This document shows positions 1 to 13,005 of a stretch of DNA of 64,000 bases, one piece after another. The notes below the pieces were generated by a model. The model had not been told where the DNA came from and did not search any database. It saw nothing but the letters and a program-made list of their open reading frames with translations. Source of the DNA: Strongyloides papillosus (taxonomy: Eukaryota; Nematoda; Chromadorea; Rhabditida; Strongyloididae); assembly GCA_005656395.1 (NCBI GenBank), contig SRSI01000028.1, positions 496,001-560,000 on the forward strand, written 5' to 3'. Each line of letters starts with the position of its first letter. Position 1 is the first letter of the stretch. The position numbers and the translations under genes were made by a program.

Positions 1-1193
1 GTTTTATTCAGCCATGTGAACTCCAATGTGATTTTGGAGATTCACCTAATAATAGTACATCATTTAATGGCACTTTAACATCTATTTCCAATGAACCAAC
101 TCAAACAATTACGGGCTTTATACCACCAAATACGAATGTTGAAAAAGTGGCAAAAATATATCTTCTAACAATTCCATCAGCATTTAAAAATTTTAGTATG
201 AATGATGATTTGACATTTTTTACTCGTCACAATCACTCCAATATATTACTTTATTTAGATGCAAAAAGTATTCCTTATCTTGGACATTTTCCTAGTGAAA
301 TGACTGGTAAAAGTATACAAAATTTTATATATAATGAAGATCAACATATTATATCTACATTACATCATGTATTACGACAAAATAAAAATTTTAGAATTAT
401 TAAAACAGATAACATAAGATTTATAACGCACAGTGGGCATATTTTAAGAATAAATAGTGAATGGTGTGGTTATGTTAATCCATGGAATAATAATATTGAA
501 ATGGTTGTTGGGAGACATAAAATATGTGATGATCATGTACAATTATCAAAATTTTTAAAAGATGGTGGAATTGATGTATTAGCTGAACCAAAGATATATC
601 AAACACCTATTAATAATTATGATATTTTTAATAATGAATATAATTCAAATAGTATCAATACATTGAAATCATTAAATAATACTCCTAATTTAATGTCTCA
701 AAATAATAATAATAACATAATGGCTCTTGAAAATAATGATACATCAAAATTTATACAAAATATTGAAGATAAAACTTCTATTGCTAAATCATCAACTGTT
801 AATTTAACAACAAAACAAGTACAATATCTTGATAATGTACATAGGTACTTTCAAAATACATCACAAACAATATCATCAACAAATTCATTGATACCTCATG
901 ATATACTTGGTACTTATGATGATACCAATCAACAGAATAATATTAATAATTTATATAATCAAGGACCATTAAGAAATTTTTCTCCTATTTGTTCTGTTGA
1001 ATTACCACTAACTGTTGAAAATCTTCGTAACCATACACAAATAATTGAACAAGAAAGATTAAAAATGTGGCAGGAACGTATAAGGTTAATGCAAAGAAGT
1101 ACATCTAATACACCTCAATCAACAATTTCGACTAATGATATTCGTGCAAGTACCACAACTGATAGTACAAATGCTCTCCAACAGGAAGAATGA
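1..1193 (+). CDS. lin-42: Period/LIN-42-like PAS-domain protein, 3' part (5' cut by window edge)
   Basis: The frame is open from base 3 with no start, so the gene begins outside the window; 396 codons are visible, ending at TGA 1191-1193. LIN-42 is the nematode homologue of the PERIOD clock protein and times larval development and moulting as a nuclear regulator. Seen: from about visible residue 75 a PERIOD-type second PAS domain, with motifs FFTRHNHSN, YLDAKSIPYLGHF, EMTGKSIQ, and later WCGYVNPWNNNIE followed by VVGRHK, which match the PERIOD pattern of a phe-Thr-Arg-His strand, a PYLG turn and an FVNPW...GRHK ending. After it lies a low-complexity Asn/Ser/Thr-rich tail of about 200 residues with a short basic helix (EQERLKMWQERIRLMQR). 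The tail is weakly conserved in the family. Further 3' exons cannot be excluded. Confidence 0.8.
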   Translation, partial: FIQPCELQCDFGDSPNNSTSFNGTLTSISNEPTQTITGFIPPNTNVEKVAKIYLLTIPSAFKNFSMNDDLTFFTRHNHSNILLYLDAKSIPYLGHFPSEMTGKSIQNFIYNEDQHIISTLHHVLRQNKNFRIIKTDNIRFITHSGHILRINSEWCGYVNPWNNNIEMVVGRHKICDDHVQLSKFLKDGGIDVLAEPKIYQTPINNYDIFNNEYNSNSINTLKSLNNTPNLMSQNNNNNIMALENNDTSKFIQNIEDKTSIAKSSTVNLTTKQVQYLDNVHRYFQNTSQTISSTNSLIPHDILGTYDDTNQQNNINNLYNQGPLRNFSPICSVELPLTVENLRNHTQIIEQERLKMWQERIRLMQRSTSNTPQSTISTNDIRASTTTDSTNALQQEE

Positions 1194-2118
1194 AATATTG
1201 TGTTATTATCAATATTGTATTACTCTATTATAATATATTAGTATTATCATTACAAAAGAGGAAAAATGTTTTCTATTTTTTTCAGATATCAATAATGAAT
1301 TTGTTTTATATTATTTTATTTTTTTATATACCAAAAAAATAGATATCAATGAGCTTCTGTATATATAAAATTATTTATAGTTAAAAGAATTCCTATATAT
1401 TTTTTAACTTCAAATAATTTAAAAAAAGAAACATGGAAAGGAATGAAATTATAAATTTTATGCAAAGTCAAGGAATATTAAAAGAACCAAAAGAAGTCTC
1501 ATAAATTAATGAAACAATTTTTATATGGGAAAGTACTATTAATAACCTTGTATAAGAGCCAGCAATGTTTGATCTCTATTGATTTTTATTTATAATGTTG
1601 TGTTTTTATATATGTAACAGTTCTTTTATATTATTGAAGAAAAAATACTACTTTTTTTCTCTTCAACCAGCGCATTCAATTAATAATGAACTGCCACATG
1701 TATATAGAACACATTTTAATTCAATGCTTATTTTTATTTAATTTAATTAATATTATTTTTTTTATGAAGTTTTTACTTGCTTCTTTTTAAAAAGCAAACG
1801 TCTCACCACCCGACTTAGTCTTTCCCAAAATTTCTAGTGTACCAATTTTAACGGTGAACATTTAGAAATTCCCGGTCATAAAAATAAACAAACTTTTTTT
1901 TGTTTATTTTTCGAGCTATTATCTTTTTTCAAAAAATCTTTTTTTTACTAACTTTTTATATTGTAATTGTTTTTTATTATACTTTTATTGATTTTCATTA
2001 TATTTTTATTTATTATATCAAAAATAAAGATGCAAAAGCAGGACATGTCATTTTTTTAATCATCAAATTAAAGTTTAAAAAAAAGCTTTATAGTGAATTA
2101 GAATACTTAGAAAAAAAA
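1194..2118. other. Intergenic, lin-42 downstream region
   Basis: No convincing gene. It holds a 23-codon ORF (1433-1504), a GC-richer block at about 1795-1875 containing an inverted repeat (see hairpin entry), and T-rich sequence. The 79-codon ORF at 1900-2139 is only Phe/Ile/Lys low-complexity and is taken as chance. Confidence 0.6.
1829..1870. repeat. Short inverted repeat (hairpin)
   Basis: AATTTCTA at 1829-1836 pairs with TAGAAATT at 1863-1870, and an inner ACC/GGT pair extends the stem around an AT-rich loop. It sits in a block visibly richer in G+C than its surroundings, downstream of lin-42. It could be an RNA structure or chance; there is no match that I recognise. Confidence 0.3.
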
Positions 2119-3894
2119 TTAATCATTTTTATCATTTAAAATGTTATTCATTACTTTTGAAAGGATATCATCAACAAATTCATGGATAGAATTTGAAACA
2201 TTACCATTATTCGATTGACGTTCATTCTCTTCATTTACTTCAATACTCTTACAATGAGAAAAATCGTCTTTGTCATTACTGGAAGTATCATATTTATATT
2301 TCATTATTTCACCAGCTAAGGATAATTTATTCTCTGTACTAAGAACAGGAAAAGAAGAAATACCACCAAATGATACTTTGCGACCACGATTTTTGTGCGA
2401 AGTAACATTTAATAATGCTGAAGTTTGTGGAGTAAAAGTTGTTTCATTTGATATTTTAATTTCCTTTTTTGATGTTGTTAATGTGTGACTACTTAATTCA
2501 TTCTTATTTTTAATGTCTTTTTTTTCATTGTCAGTTGAGAATGTCATAAGTCTTGTCTTCCAAAGATCTGCATCGCAAATAGGATGAATGTCTAAAAATA
2601 TTTATAAATAACATTTTAATTTATAAAATATGTTACCTGGAAATATTTGTGATAAATTTAAAAGCCATGTCCTATCATGTGCCCTAAAAGCAATTTTACC
2701 AAGTCTCTCAATTGATGTAAAACTTTGTACCATATCAACAGAACGTGCCTCAATTTTAAAATCTTTATCATCATTCTCAAAAAAGATATCACCTATTAAA
2801 AGTAAATTCATTATATATGGTATTGTATCATATTTCTCAAAAAAGGTAAATGTTGATTTTATTACACGTGCTAAATTTGGCCATATTGCTTTCATTGGTA
2901 CATGATAATCCTCATCTAACTCATCTTTATCAACTCTTCCAGCTATCTCTAAAAATAAATATTTTTCATCATCAACATCATTTCTAGTTATTGTAACTTT
3001 TATAACATCTTCTCTTAACAAAATTCCATTAATCCATTCATATTTATACTCCCAATTATATGATTTCTCAGCTAAGGAGATTAATAATCTAAACATATCT
3101 TCAGCTAAACAACCTTTGAGTATTTTATACTTTAATGCAACTTGAACTTCTGAGTATCTTGGAAAGGGTGTCCAATTTAATGCTGGTGGTTTACTTGATA
3201 ATTCATGTCCATAAAAATAAATATCTCTATTACATTTTACTCCATCATTATCTAAACTTTCACATGATACGTCATGATCTCTTGAACATTCTGTGTAAAT
3301 CTGATTGATAAAGCCAATAGGTTTTATATTAAAAAAGGTGCATATGTTTTTATGTAAATTAGGATCATCAAATGATACTAATGCAACATCAATATTTGGT
3401 ATATGCAACCATTTTTCAAGTTTTGCTTTTCTTTCACTTCTACTTATAGATTCAGATAAATTTAATGTTTTTTCAAATTGTGAATGCCAAAGAGAATACC
3501 ATGAGTCTTTCACTTTGCTAATTATATTTTTCAAAAGGGCATTGTCATTAGAATTGACATCAGTCTTAAGAATAAGTAATTTTATCTTTCCACTCTGAAA
3601 AATGTTCATTAAAAACGTCTTCTTATATGATCATTTTATAAACTAACGAACCTGGACAATAACCTGGTGTGTACATTTTGCAATTAATTTTTGAGAATCC
3701 TCAGAAAAATCTCTTCCCATTAAAATTAAATAACCAACTTCTGTGCTGCCAAGCATAAATTGATTTTTTTTTAAATTTAATATTGTAGCATCAGCGATAC
3801 ATTTTCCAGAGTCAGTTAATAATTTATCATCACCAATATTTAGTGATATTCGTAATCTTTCAAGAATATTTTCGCTATCTGTTATTATTAACAT
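2119..3894 (-). CDS. Conserved-looking protein of unknown function, possible COR-like region
   Basis: Three exons, 3894-3652, 3594-2637 and 2591-2119, joined by introns of 57 and 45 bases (donors GTTCGT and GTAACA, acceptors TTTCAG and TTTTAG). The model stays in frame and encodes 557 residues. I do not recognise the family. Seen: an N-terminal alpha/beta-looking part with hydrophobic strands (MLIITDSEN, VGYLILMG, KIKLLILKTD, DVALVSFDD) and no P-loop; a middle segment PPALNWTPFPRYSEVQ; then about 120 residues (AEDMFRLLISLAEKSY, WINGILLREDVIKVTI, YLFLEIAGRVDK, WPNLARVIKSTFTFFEKY). The spacing of the RLL, W-x-GILL and I-x-G elements recalls the COR region of Roco/LRRK-type proteins; this is an inference from pattern only. 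The C-terminal about 140 residues are Ser/Asn/Lys-rich and probably disordered. Confidence 0.6.
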
Positions 3895-6800
3895 TTCTCA
3901 ATAACTGAAAGAAGGAATTTATATATTATTTTAAGATGGCAAAAAAATTCATTTAAATTTGTGTAATGGCAAATAGAAAAAGAATAGGATTAATGTAAAT
4001 ATACTTATATATCTTAAATAAAGTGTTAAACTTTTTTACTGACTTTTGTCAATAAAATATATGGATGTTTAAGGAAGACTTGACAGATACACATTAATCG
4101 TACTATGTCGTGAAATTTTGAATGAAACTTTTTTTGTTGAGTAAAAAAATAATAAAAAAACTTTCAATCATAAAGAAGGGAAACAGAAAAAAATAAAGAT
4201 ACACATGCAAGTATGCTGATATTTTAAAATTTATATTTTTTTGTATCAAAAAACATAGAAAAGTTTTTGTTAGACGTTTAAGCTAAAAAATAATAAAAGT
4301 TTTTTTAAGAAGTATACGAAATAAACAATTGGTCATTATTATAAAATATGTTTATCTATAAAATCTTTAACAATTCATTTCTTTTAATTTAACATAAATA
4401 TCATTTTTGTTAAGAGTATCGTATAATATAGTAATTGATATATAACAAGCAAAAAAATATGTTAAAAATAATAGTTTTTTTTTTGTTTAAATTGATAAAC
4501 ATTAGTCCTATGCTGTGGTATTAGTATTTACTAATATTATAAATTCATGTATATAGTCATATTAGCATAAAATTTGTATCCTTATACATTTTGATATTAT
4601 AATCGGTAGAATAAAACTTTGCGCCTGAAACTTTATCATATCCTTGAAAAATATTAAAAAATAAGTAGTAATTTTCTTTTTAAATATTATATACACAAGT
4701 GATATGTGGGTGTAGTTTTTGATGGTTTGGAGTAATTGAATCAAATTATTATATGTAATAAACAAAATTTCTATAACATTTAATAAAATGTCAATATTTA
4801 TTATTTGATCAAGGATTAATTAATAAAGGTGTTTGAAAATATATTAAATTTGTAAAGAAAAATGTAACTAATAATGAAAATTTTTTTTGTTATTTTACGT
4901 ATATTTAAATATAGATATATTATTATGGGTAAAATACATTTTGTTATGTGAATTTAACTATAACTAAAGAGCTTTTTCACTAGTTTTTTTCATAAAAATA
5001 TTAATTTTCTGTCATTTTTGGCATGCACATAAATAAAATTTTTATTTATGGAAGCAAATGATATAATTTCATTGAAAATTTTTATTCTCCTACAACTTGT
5101 AAAATACTTCTTATTCATAAAAATACATTTAAATACAGTATTTATTAAATATATAATGAAATTAACTTTAAAAACATTAGCATATATTTATTGAATATCA
5201 ATTTAGTAATTGTTACTTTCATTTTACTTATTAAAATATATCTCATTATAGAAAAAAAGATGAAAAGTCTAAAATATTTCCGTTATGTTTTTAAAAAATA
5301 ATTATAAATAAAAACAATTTATATTAGTTTTGTATTTACATAAGTTAGAAATGAGGTATGAAATAATGTACTTTTTAAAATAAATTTTTTTTGTTTACGG
5401 TACGTTTTTTGAAAAAAATGAAAATTTCAATAGATGAATATTTTTTATATACTACTTTATTTTATTAGTTGGGTAAAGAAGAAAAAAAGAAGAATATTAA
5501 TATAAATCAAAATAATTGCATAAATTAAAGGGTTTTATCTTTTAATAGCTCAAAAAATATTGTTACAATTTTATAATATTAACGAAAAGTTATTTTTTTT
5601 GTATTTTATCATAATTAAAATGTTATATCTATCAATTTTTACGTAAATACGTTAAAAAGACTTGATAGTTTAGGCGAATATATAAAATTAAAATGAACAT
5701 ATAATAGTTAGCTAGAATAAAAAAAAGATTATCCAATAGAAATTCTAACCAAAAATAATAACATTTTGTTGTCATAGAATTGTATAAACCTTATCCAATT
5801 ACTCTTTTAACAATCTATTTTCTAAAAGTTTTTATGCGCAAAATAGTCCATCACCCCTCAATAGTTTATGAAATTTAGGATTATTGAAACATTGTACATT
5901 TTTCCTCACATATACATATATATTCTTTCTAAGGATATCTAAATAAATTATACAATCAGCAATTTTATAAGAAATTGTGTTTTTGTTTTTAAAATGAAAA
6001 AGAATAAATATATTTACATCAATGCCTTTAAAATATTTAATTATAGTTTCTAAAAATATGATAAATAAATTTTTACAAAAAAAAGATTTGTGTAGGAGTC
6101 ATTAAATATTTTTTATCAATTAAGTGAATCACAATAAAAAGCATAAAATAACATCGTGAAAATAATAACAAAAAAGAAATTAAATTTTTTTATCATATGT
6201 CAAAAATTTATTGACTCTATGAAAGGAGTAGGAGGATAAACTTTTTTTACATTTTAAATTATAAAACTTCATATCTTTGAAAAATTTTAGTAATTTTTAA
6301 TGGTATAATTTTCCACAAATTGAAGTTAAGAAATACATTTAAAAATTTATCATATTATATTATAATATTATATCATGTCAAGATAAACAAAGTTAAATTT
6401 TAAATAAAAGTTATGATAAAACGTACACTTCTTGTCTACTTTAGTTATGTTAAAATAATTAAAAATTCTATTAGAAAATAAAATTTTGGAATGGAAAAAA
6501 AATGATAGTTTAAATAACTTGAATATTATTAGATGGTGTTTTATTTACCATAAATTCAACTAATAAAAAAGAGATTAAAAAGTTTTTTTTTTGCATATAC
6601 TAAAAATTTTAGAATATTTTTTTATTACTTCAACAAATTGTACTTTGTCTAATGAAGGAGAAAAATAATGAGATTCTTCTTGAAATAACATTTAAAAATA
6701 AATTTTTGCGGTATAATTAAATTTTCAATTTATTTTTTTATTCATTTTTTATGTGCAAATGAAATATTTTATGTAAGTATAAAAATAGCAGTGATAATTG

Positions 6801-8136
6801 TTATAATATTGGTATTGTGTTTGAAAATCTTGGTCCCAATACAAACATAAATAATATTGCTTTTTGTCTCTAGTACCATACTTAATAGAACAAAAGTAAA
6901 TGTTATATATTTATGTTTTGTTAATCGCTTCACTTGTTTATATTGATCACCTTTTTAAATTGCAAATTTAAAATGTACAATTCATTGATTATACTAAATA
7001 ATTAAGTAATCCTCCTTACTATAGTATTACCTTCAACACATACCTTTAGATGTTTAAATTTTAAAATAAAAAGGAAAAAAAATTATTTAATATCGGGTTA
7101 TATTATATAACCCCAATATAATCACTTTTTTACCTTTATATATTTTACATTGCTCTTCCATTTAAGAAAATATTACTTCCTTCTCATCAAAAACCAAAAA
7201 CAATACTTTCAAACATATTTCAATTATATTAAAACAAAAATTACACATTTTCTAATATAAAATTTCGCAATATTATTTTAATATAAATGTAAATCGTAAA
7301 AAATTATTATTTGTTAAATTATTTTATATCTTTATTTGATCTCTCTTTTTCTAGGTGAAAGTTGTAAAAAGTTTGTTGAAAAGATGCATATTTATTTTAC
7401 AAAATTTTTCATTTTAATGATTTTATTTATATTGAACACTTAATTGAGATGTAATATATTATTTTAAGTGTAAATATTTTGTTATAACATTTTTTTATTT
7501 TTTAGCTACTTTAATATTAATAATGATAAATTATTAGTTATATTGAAATATGAAATCATAATCCAATAACAATGTATTGTTTCTAATCAAGTAAATCACT
7601 AAATATTACATAATTTATAAATTTTTTTTTACAAAAAAAAATATTCCTTTTATAATTTTTTAGAATGAATAATCATATCATTATACAAGGTAAAAATATT
7701 ATTTGGTAAATGGTATCTTCCGCAAATGATTATTAATAAGAAATTATATTAATTTAAATGTTAATGTATCAGTAATCCATCTATGAGTCATTCTATTTAC
7801 AATTAATATAAACAAACACTATGCATTTTCTTTGCGACCTCTATTCAAGACACTCTTGCATGTAGTAATTGCGTATGAAAGATTTACACTAAAATAAAAT
7901 CATCATTTAATTTTATTATTTTTTTATAATGACAATTGTAGTTTTTTTTGTATGTAATTTTTAAGAGGATGAAATTTTTTTAAATCTATTTTTTATATTT
8001 ATAATTGACATCCCATTCTTTTTTGTAATATATTTATTTTCCTTCATCTATAGGGAAAAAAACGTATATTTTACTAAGATATTTGTTTCAATTTGTGTAT
8101 TTTCTAAAACTTTAATACTTATCTTTAGGACCATTT
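3895..8136. other. Gene-poor stretch of 4.2 kb
   Basis: A+T-rich sequence with frequent stops on both strands. The only ORF over 60 codons (4562-4765, minus) has random-looking Ile/Phe/Lys-rich composition and no splice context. It may hold the promoter and 5' noncoding exons of the FGD/EXC-5-like gene, whose first recognised exon begins directly behind an acceptor-like TCTTTAG at about 8128. Confidence 0.6.
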
Positions 8137-11100
8137 ATGGGTACGAAAGGAAATGTAAATGATTTCGGTTTGATGAAGGATAGAAGTGGTTATGAATCAC
8201 CTGGTGGTGTTGAAACTAAACCAACCCTTTCTGTAAGAGAACTTACAGCCCTTCTTAACAAAAAAAATATTTCATATGGTGATACAAATAAAAATTTAAC
8301 ACTTGGTGGAAGGAGAAAATCCACAAATAATGTTGATGGTAGGTTACCTTCGAACAAAATATAAAATTTTATATTCAATTATTATTCAATAAAAAAAATT
8401 TATATATATATGACTAGATTCTTTTTTTATAAGAAAATGATTTATTCTATACATATTGTTAAAAATATATTATTCTCTTTTTTTATAGACACTAAAAGTT
8501 TGCAATCAAACATTGTTAATAGTACAAAAGTCCGTGATACACTTAAAAAACCAATTCCACTACCAAAACCTCCTCATTTATCTTTAAATAAATCACAAAA
8601 TCTTGAAAATAAAAAGGTAGCATCGTTAACTCCAAAAAACCAAAAAAAGACATATGCTACTGAAGATGATTTGAAGATATTTAAAAACAACAATCAACAA
8701 GGTATGTTAATATCAACTATAATATTTATATTAAATATTTACAATACATTTTTTGGAAAGTTTTTTTTATACTTTTCAATAACACTACTATATTATAATT
8801 GAAAAAATAAAAAAAAGAAGAAGGAAGTTTTTTTGTTAAAATATATTTTCGGTAATAATGTTTAGTTAGAGTAGAAATGTTAATATACTGACAAAATTTA
8901 TTGTATGAAGAATATTTCACAAAAATATTAGAATGTATTGCTCTTTCTCACAACTGTATGATAATTTTTTTAATTCTTTTTATCTAAATAATTTGTTAGT
9001 TTAACATCTATTGTATTTTATATTTCTATATATTATATGCGTGTATGTTACATGGCTATAAATATATATAGATGCACATAATCTACTTAGAATTTTTATT
9101 CATAATATATAATATCTTTTGTATATATGTACAAAATTAAATATTCAATCATAATTTAATATTTATTTTTATAATATTTCTATAATTTGCTATTTTGAAA
9201 ATATAAAACATATTTATCAGCAGACGTTTCTACAATAACTTTATTTTATTTTTTTATTTATACCTTATGCTACTTATTTAACTTTTGTGTAGATAAAATG
9301 TTACTGAATAATAGTAATAAAACTATGACTCATTTTAATATTATTATTTTTGATAACAATCAAAAACATAATTTTGTTAAAAATATAAAACTGATAAATG
9401 TTTTTTTTAGTATTTTTAAAACCTAAAATGTCTTTTTCTAAGGATGATGTTTACGAAACCGAAGGAGATAGCAAAAGTTTACTAATTAAGAGAAATAAGT
9501 CAATTGAAAATAGATATAGTACAGAATCTACAAATTCAATAAGGTAGGTATAAATTTAAAATGGAAAGTACATTATCTTATAACACTAATTAATTTTCTA
9601 GGAGTACAGTTATAAAAAAAAGTATAGATAGACTGATAACATTAGAAGAAATAGAAGAAATATTATCATCATTTTTAAAAGAGGATAGTAGTGAAAAATT
9701 AAAACAAATAGTAAATGAGATAGCAGAGGTTGAGTATAATTTTTGTTTAAAATTACGAAGTATAAGCCAAGACTATCCAGAATTTATTAGGAATAATTCA
9801 CCAAAAAATAAAGATTTATTAAAAGAATATCCAATTATTGATGAGATAGCAGAAGCTTTATCACAAATATTAAATGTTCATCATGTTTTGTTAGAACATT
9901 TTACTAATTTACTAATGAATTGGAAAAATTCTAGTCCAAATTTAGCATCAATATTACTTAAAGACGGTCATTACTTAAAAATATGTTCTGTTTTTATAAG
10001 GAGAAAAAAAGATATTGGTGATATATATAGGAAAGCATTACTTGAAAATGAGAAGTTGAGTGAATTAACGAAATTATATGAAGAAAATATGCTTAATAGC
10101 AAAAATCCAAATAGTCAAATATCAAATGGTTTTTCAGGAAAGAAGGGTGTTACCGTTTTACTTGAATTGGATTCTGTTCATCAAAATTTAGTTAGGTATG
10201 CATTGTTAATGGAAAGGTATTCTAAAGCTATTGATCAATCACAATATCCAGAGGAGTATGATGCAAGTTTAAAAGCTATAAAATTAGTTAAAAATTTAGC
10301 TAATCAGGTAAATGTTGATTTGAAGGATGAAGAGAATTCATTGAAAATGTTGGAGTTAAATAAAAAATTTCATGGAAAGTATAGTATAATTGATCCGTGT
10401 CGTAAATTTATATATGAAGGTATCTTAGTTAAACAGGCAAGACGTGATAAATTACAAAGATACTTAGTATTATTTAATGATATCTTAATTGTTTGTAATT
10501 GTTCATTAATAGGAAAAGACTTAGATCCCTCTAAAATAAGAGTATATAATGTTGAGAATTATGAAGTTAAAATAAAAGATCATATTGATTATGAAAATCA
10601 ATTTGAATTGATGACAGAGGAAAAAAGTACAGCTTTTATTTGCCCTAATAGAAAACAAAGAGATGTTTGGGTAGCTAAACTAAGGGAAGCTAAAGAAAAT
10701 ATTGTCCATGCCAAAGATTCAAGATTAAAATTGATAAAACGAACCAATCCTGATATTCAAACTGGTGATCACTATGATGGTATATTATATAAAGCTGTTT
10801 GGATACCTGACGAAAAGAGTAATGTTTGTTTAATGCCAAATTGTGGTGTTGAATTACGAGTCCTACGACGTCACCATTGTCGTCTTTGTGGTTTTGTAAG
10901 TTAATTAAAATTTTTAAAATAAGCTTATTAATTTTTGCAGTTAATATGTTCGAGTTGTACTGGTGAAGCTCCGATACCAAAAACAAGAGATGCAGATCCA
11001 GAATCTACAAATGTATATAAAGTATGTCCACAATGTTATCATGATATTCAAAAAGAATTTGGACATGTTTATAAAGCCAAAAAATTTAAACCACCTAAAA

Positions 11101-11533
11101 ATCATCATCTTCGCAAAACAACTAATATAACATTGGAAAAAATCTCGATATTAGAAAGAAATAAAACTGGTGAAATAAAAAGATGGGTAGATTATTCTAA
11201 TTTAAATATTCTTAGCGTATTTAAAGCTGAATTTGTAAGTATAATTTTTTTAATATACAAGATATAATTTTATTTTTTTCTAGGATTTTGAGCCGTATAA
11301 AAAAATAGATTTAGATAAAAAATCATACGCTATTACTATAGAGGAGAATGAAATACTTGGTGCTATATTTACTATTGTAAATTTAGAAAATAAAGATGAG
11401 TTGTACAAGTTTCGAGTGGAACATGAACGCAAAATTGAAAAGTAAATTTTAATTATTCTTACAATTAATATTATTAATCTTTTTCTTGTTTTATAGATTC
11501 AAGTTATTATTTAAAGAAAAATTACTTGATTAA
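8137..11533 (+). CDS. exc-5: FGD/EXC-5-type Rho guanine exchange factor (DH-PH-FYVE)
   Basis: Seven exons: 8137-8338, 8489-8701, 9411-9543, 9602-10895, 10941-11234, 11284-11441, 11497-11533. All junctions are GT/AG and in phase, giving 776 residues. FGD proteins activate CDC42/Rac; nematode EXC-5 acts in excretory-canal tubulogenesis. Seen: a basic disordered N-terminus (about 1-180); a DH domain (about 190-420), including LELDSVHQNLVRYALLMERY at the position of the usual PVQR-containing helix; a PH domain (about 450-560: FIYEGILVKQARRDKLQRYL, then a Trp in QRDVWVAKLRE); and a FYVE finger (about 580-660) with WIPDEK, RRHHCRLCG, CSSC and CPQCY, its Cys pairs split by the 10896-10940 intron. 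The last about 110 residues match the place of the second PH domain but are short and divergent. The 709-base intron 8702-9410 could hide an exon, and 5' exons may lie upstream. Confidence 0.85.
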
Positions 11534-12623
11534 AAATGGGTGAAACTGAAATTGTTTTAAAATTACTTTTAAGAAATATATTAAAAAATTTACTGTATTT
11601 ATATTATAATCACTAACCTAATTTGTAAATTTTTTTCTACCAATTAAATATTTCATTGTATAAAAAAATTCTTATCTTTGTTATTTTTGTTAGAGAAGCC
11701 TTAGAATTTCAACGAAGTTTATATTTGAAGGAATAATATTTCATGTTGTATACATTTAATTAATAATTTTTTATTAATTTAATTCTATAATTGATATATA
11801 GTAAAAAAGCCTATAAACTCATTTAAAGTATTCGCTTTCACTTTTTAGATAATATGGAGTTTATTTTTAATAGGTCATTTTGTGTGAAACTTCATTTATT
11901 AACAATAATGATTTTTTAAAAAAATCATATTAAAGATTTGTAAATTACATAATAATCACATTTAATACTTTGCGGTATCAAAGGCATTGTGTGTTTTTTA
12001 TTTATTATAATGGATTGACTGCCCTTTATAAATCTTTACTTATAAAAGTTTTTATTATATAAATATGACCAAACTACACTCCATATCACAACTAGGATTT
12101 AATGCTAATATATAAGTTCTACAAATTAATAAATTTCCACTATAAAAGCCACCATGATATTTTAATGGTAATTTTTTCTCATTATCTTGAATATTTTTTA
12201 CAATATTTTGTGTAATCTAACAGTTCTTTTTTTGAAATAAATAGTATTAAATCTACAAAACATCTGAGTAATTATAAAGAGATAACATTAATCATTTGTT
12301 GTATAGCACAAATTTTTTCATTCTTCTTTAACACTCCCTCTATCTATATATTTTTAATAAAAATATTCAAAAATAATGTTATTTAATATACAATTTAATT
12401 AAATATTTTACATTATTTATTTAACTCTAGTACATACAACTTTTTTAATTTGACTATTTTTTTTAACTTAACTGATAACTCATTTATCTTCTTAATTATT
12501 TTGATAGGATGATCTTTAGTACCAAAATTTGTTGTATAAATAGAAAGTGGTCAAATTAGATTTCAAACATTTTTTGGTAATTTTTATATTTTTGTTTAAA
12601 TCTATAGAATTTCAATATTATTA
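11534..12623. other. Intergenic
   Basis: About 1.1 kb, A+T-rich. Nothing beyond the 3' end of the exchange-factor gene and the presumed promoter of the small peptide gene is seen. Confidence 0.6.
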
Positions 12624-13005
12624 ATGATGACAAGTACCAAAGGTATTCTTATTTTTTTTACTTTTCTAACAATTATTGCATCAACTATTGTTCCTGTAAC
12701 TTGTGCCTGGACATACTTTGTTGGAGGTATATTCATTAGATGATTATTAATAAATTTAATTTCATTTTTTTGTTTAGCCGATGTTTCAGGAAATACCGAG
12801 TTGGGTCAGTATGATAGTGCTCAGGATATTGTTGATGCTGTCAATTTTTGTAATGCTCTTCCATCTTTTAGAAATACAAATCGGGTAAATATGGTTTTTT
12901 ATTTTTTATATTATTTAACTAATTTTTCTAATATTAAAGATATTAAAATACAGAGAGATTTGTAGAAAGATAATTGAACTCATTAATTCAAGTGGATATA
13001 ATTGA
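12624..13005 (+). CDS. Small secreted peptide/protein candidate
   Basis: Model: exons 12624-12726, 12778-12884, 12940-13005, introns of 51 and 55 bases, 91 residues. The first intron is strong (GTATAT...TGTTTAG); the second has donor GTAAAT and a weak acceptor TTAAAG, so the last exon is less certain. Without that splice the frame runs on to a TAG at about 12966. Seen: an N-terminal signal peptide (MMTSTKGILIFFTFLTIIAS, ending near VTCAW), an acidic linker, then FCNALPSFRNTNR joined to ILKYREICRKIIELINSSGYN, with two cysteines that could pair. It could be a neuropeptide-like precursor or another small secreted protein; I do not recognise a family. It is convergent with cha-1. Confidence 0.5.

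Noticed and set aside
1900..2139. 79-codon plus-strand ORF
   Set aside because: Almost only Phe, Ile, Tyr and Lys; overlaps the 3' end of the minus-strand gene; expected by chance in this composition.
4562..4765. 67-codon minus-strand ORF
   Set aside because: Random-looking composition, no splice or start context.
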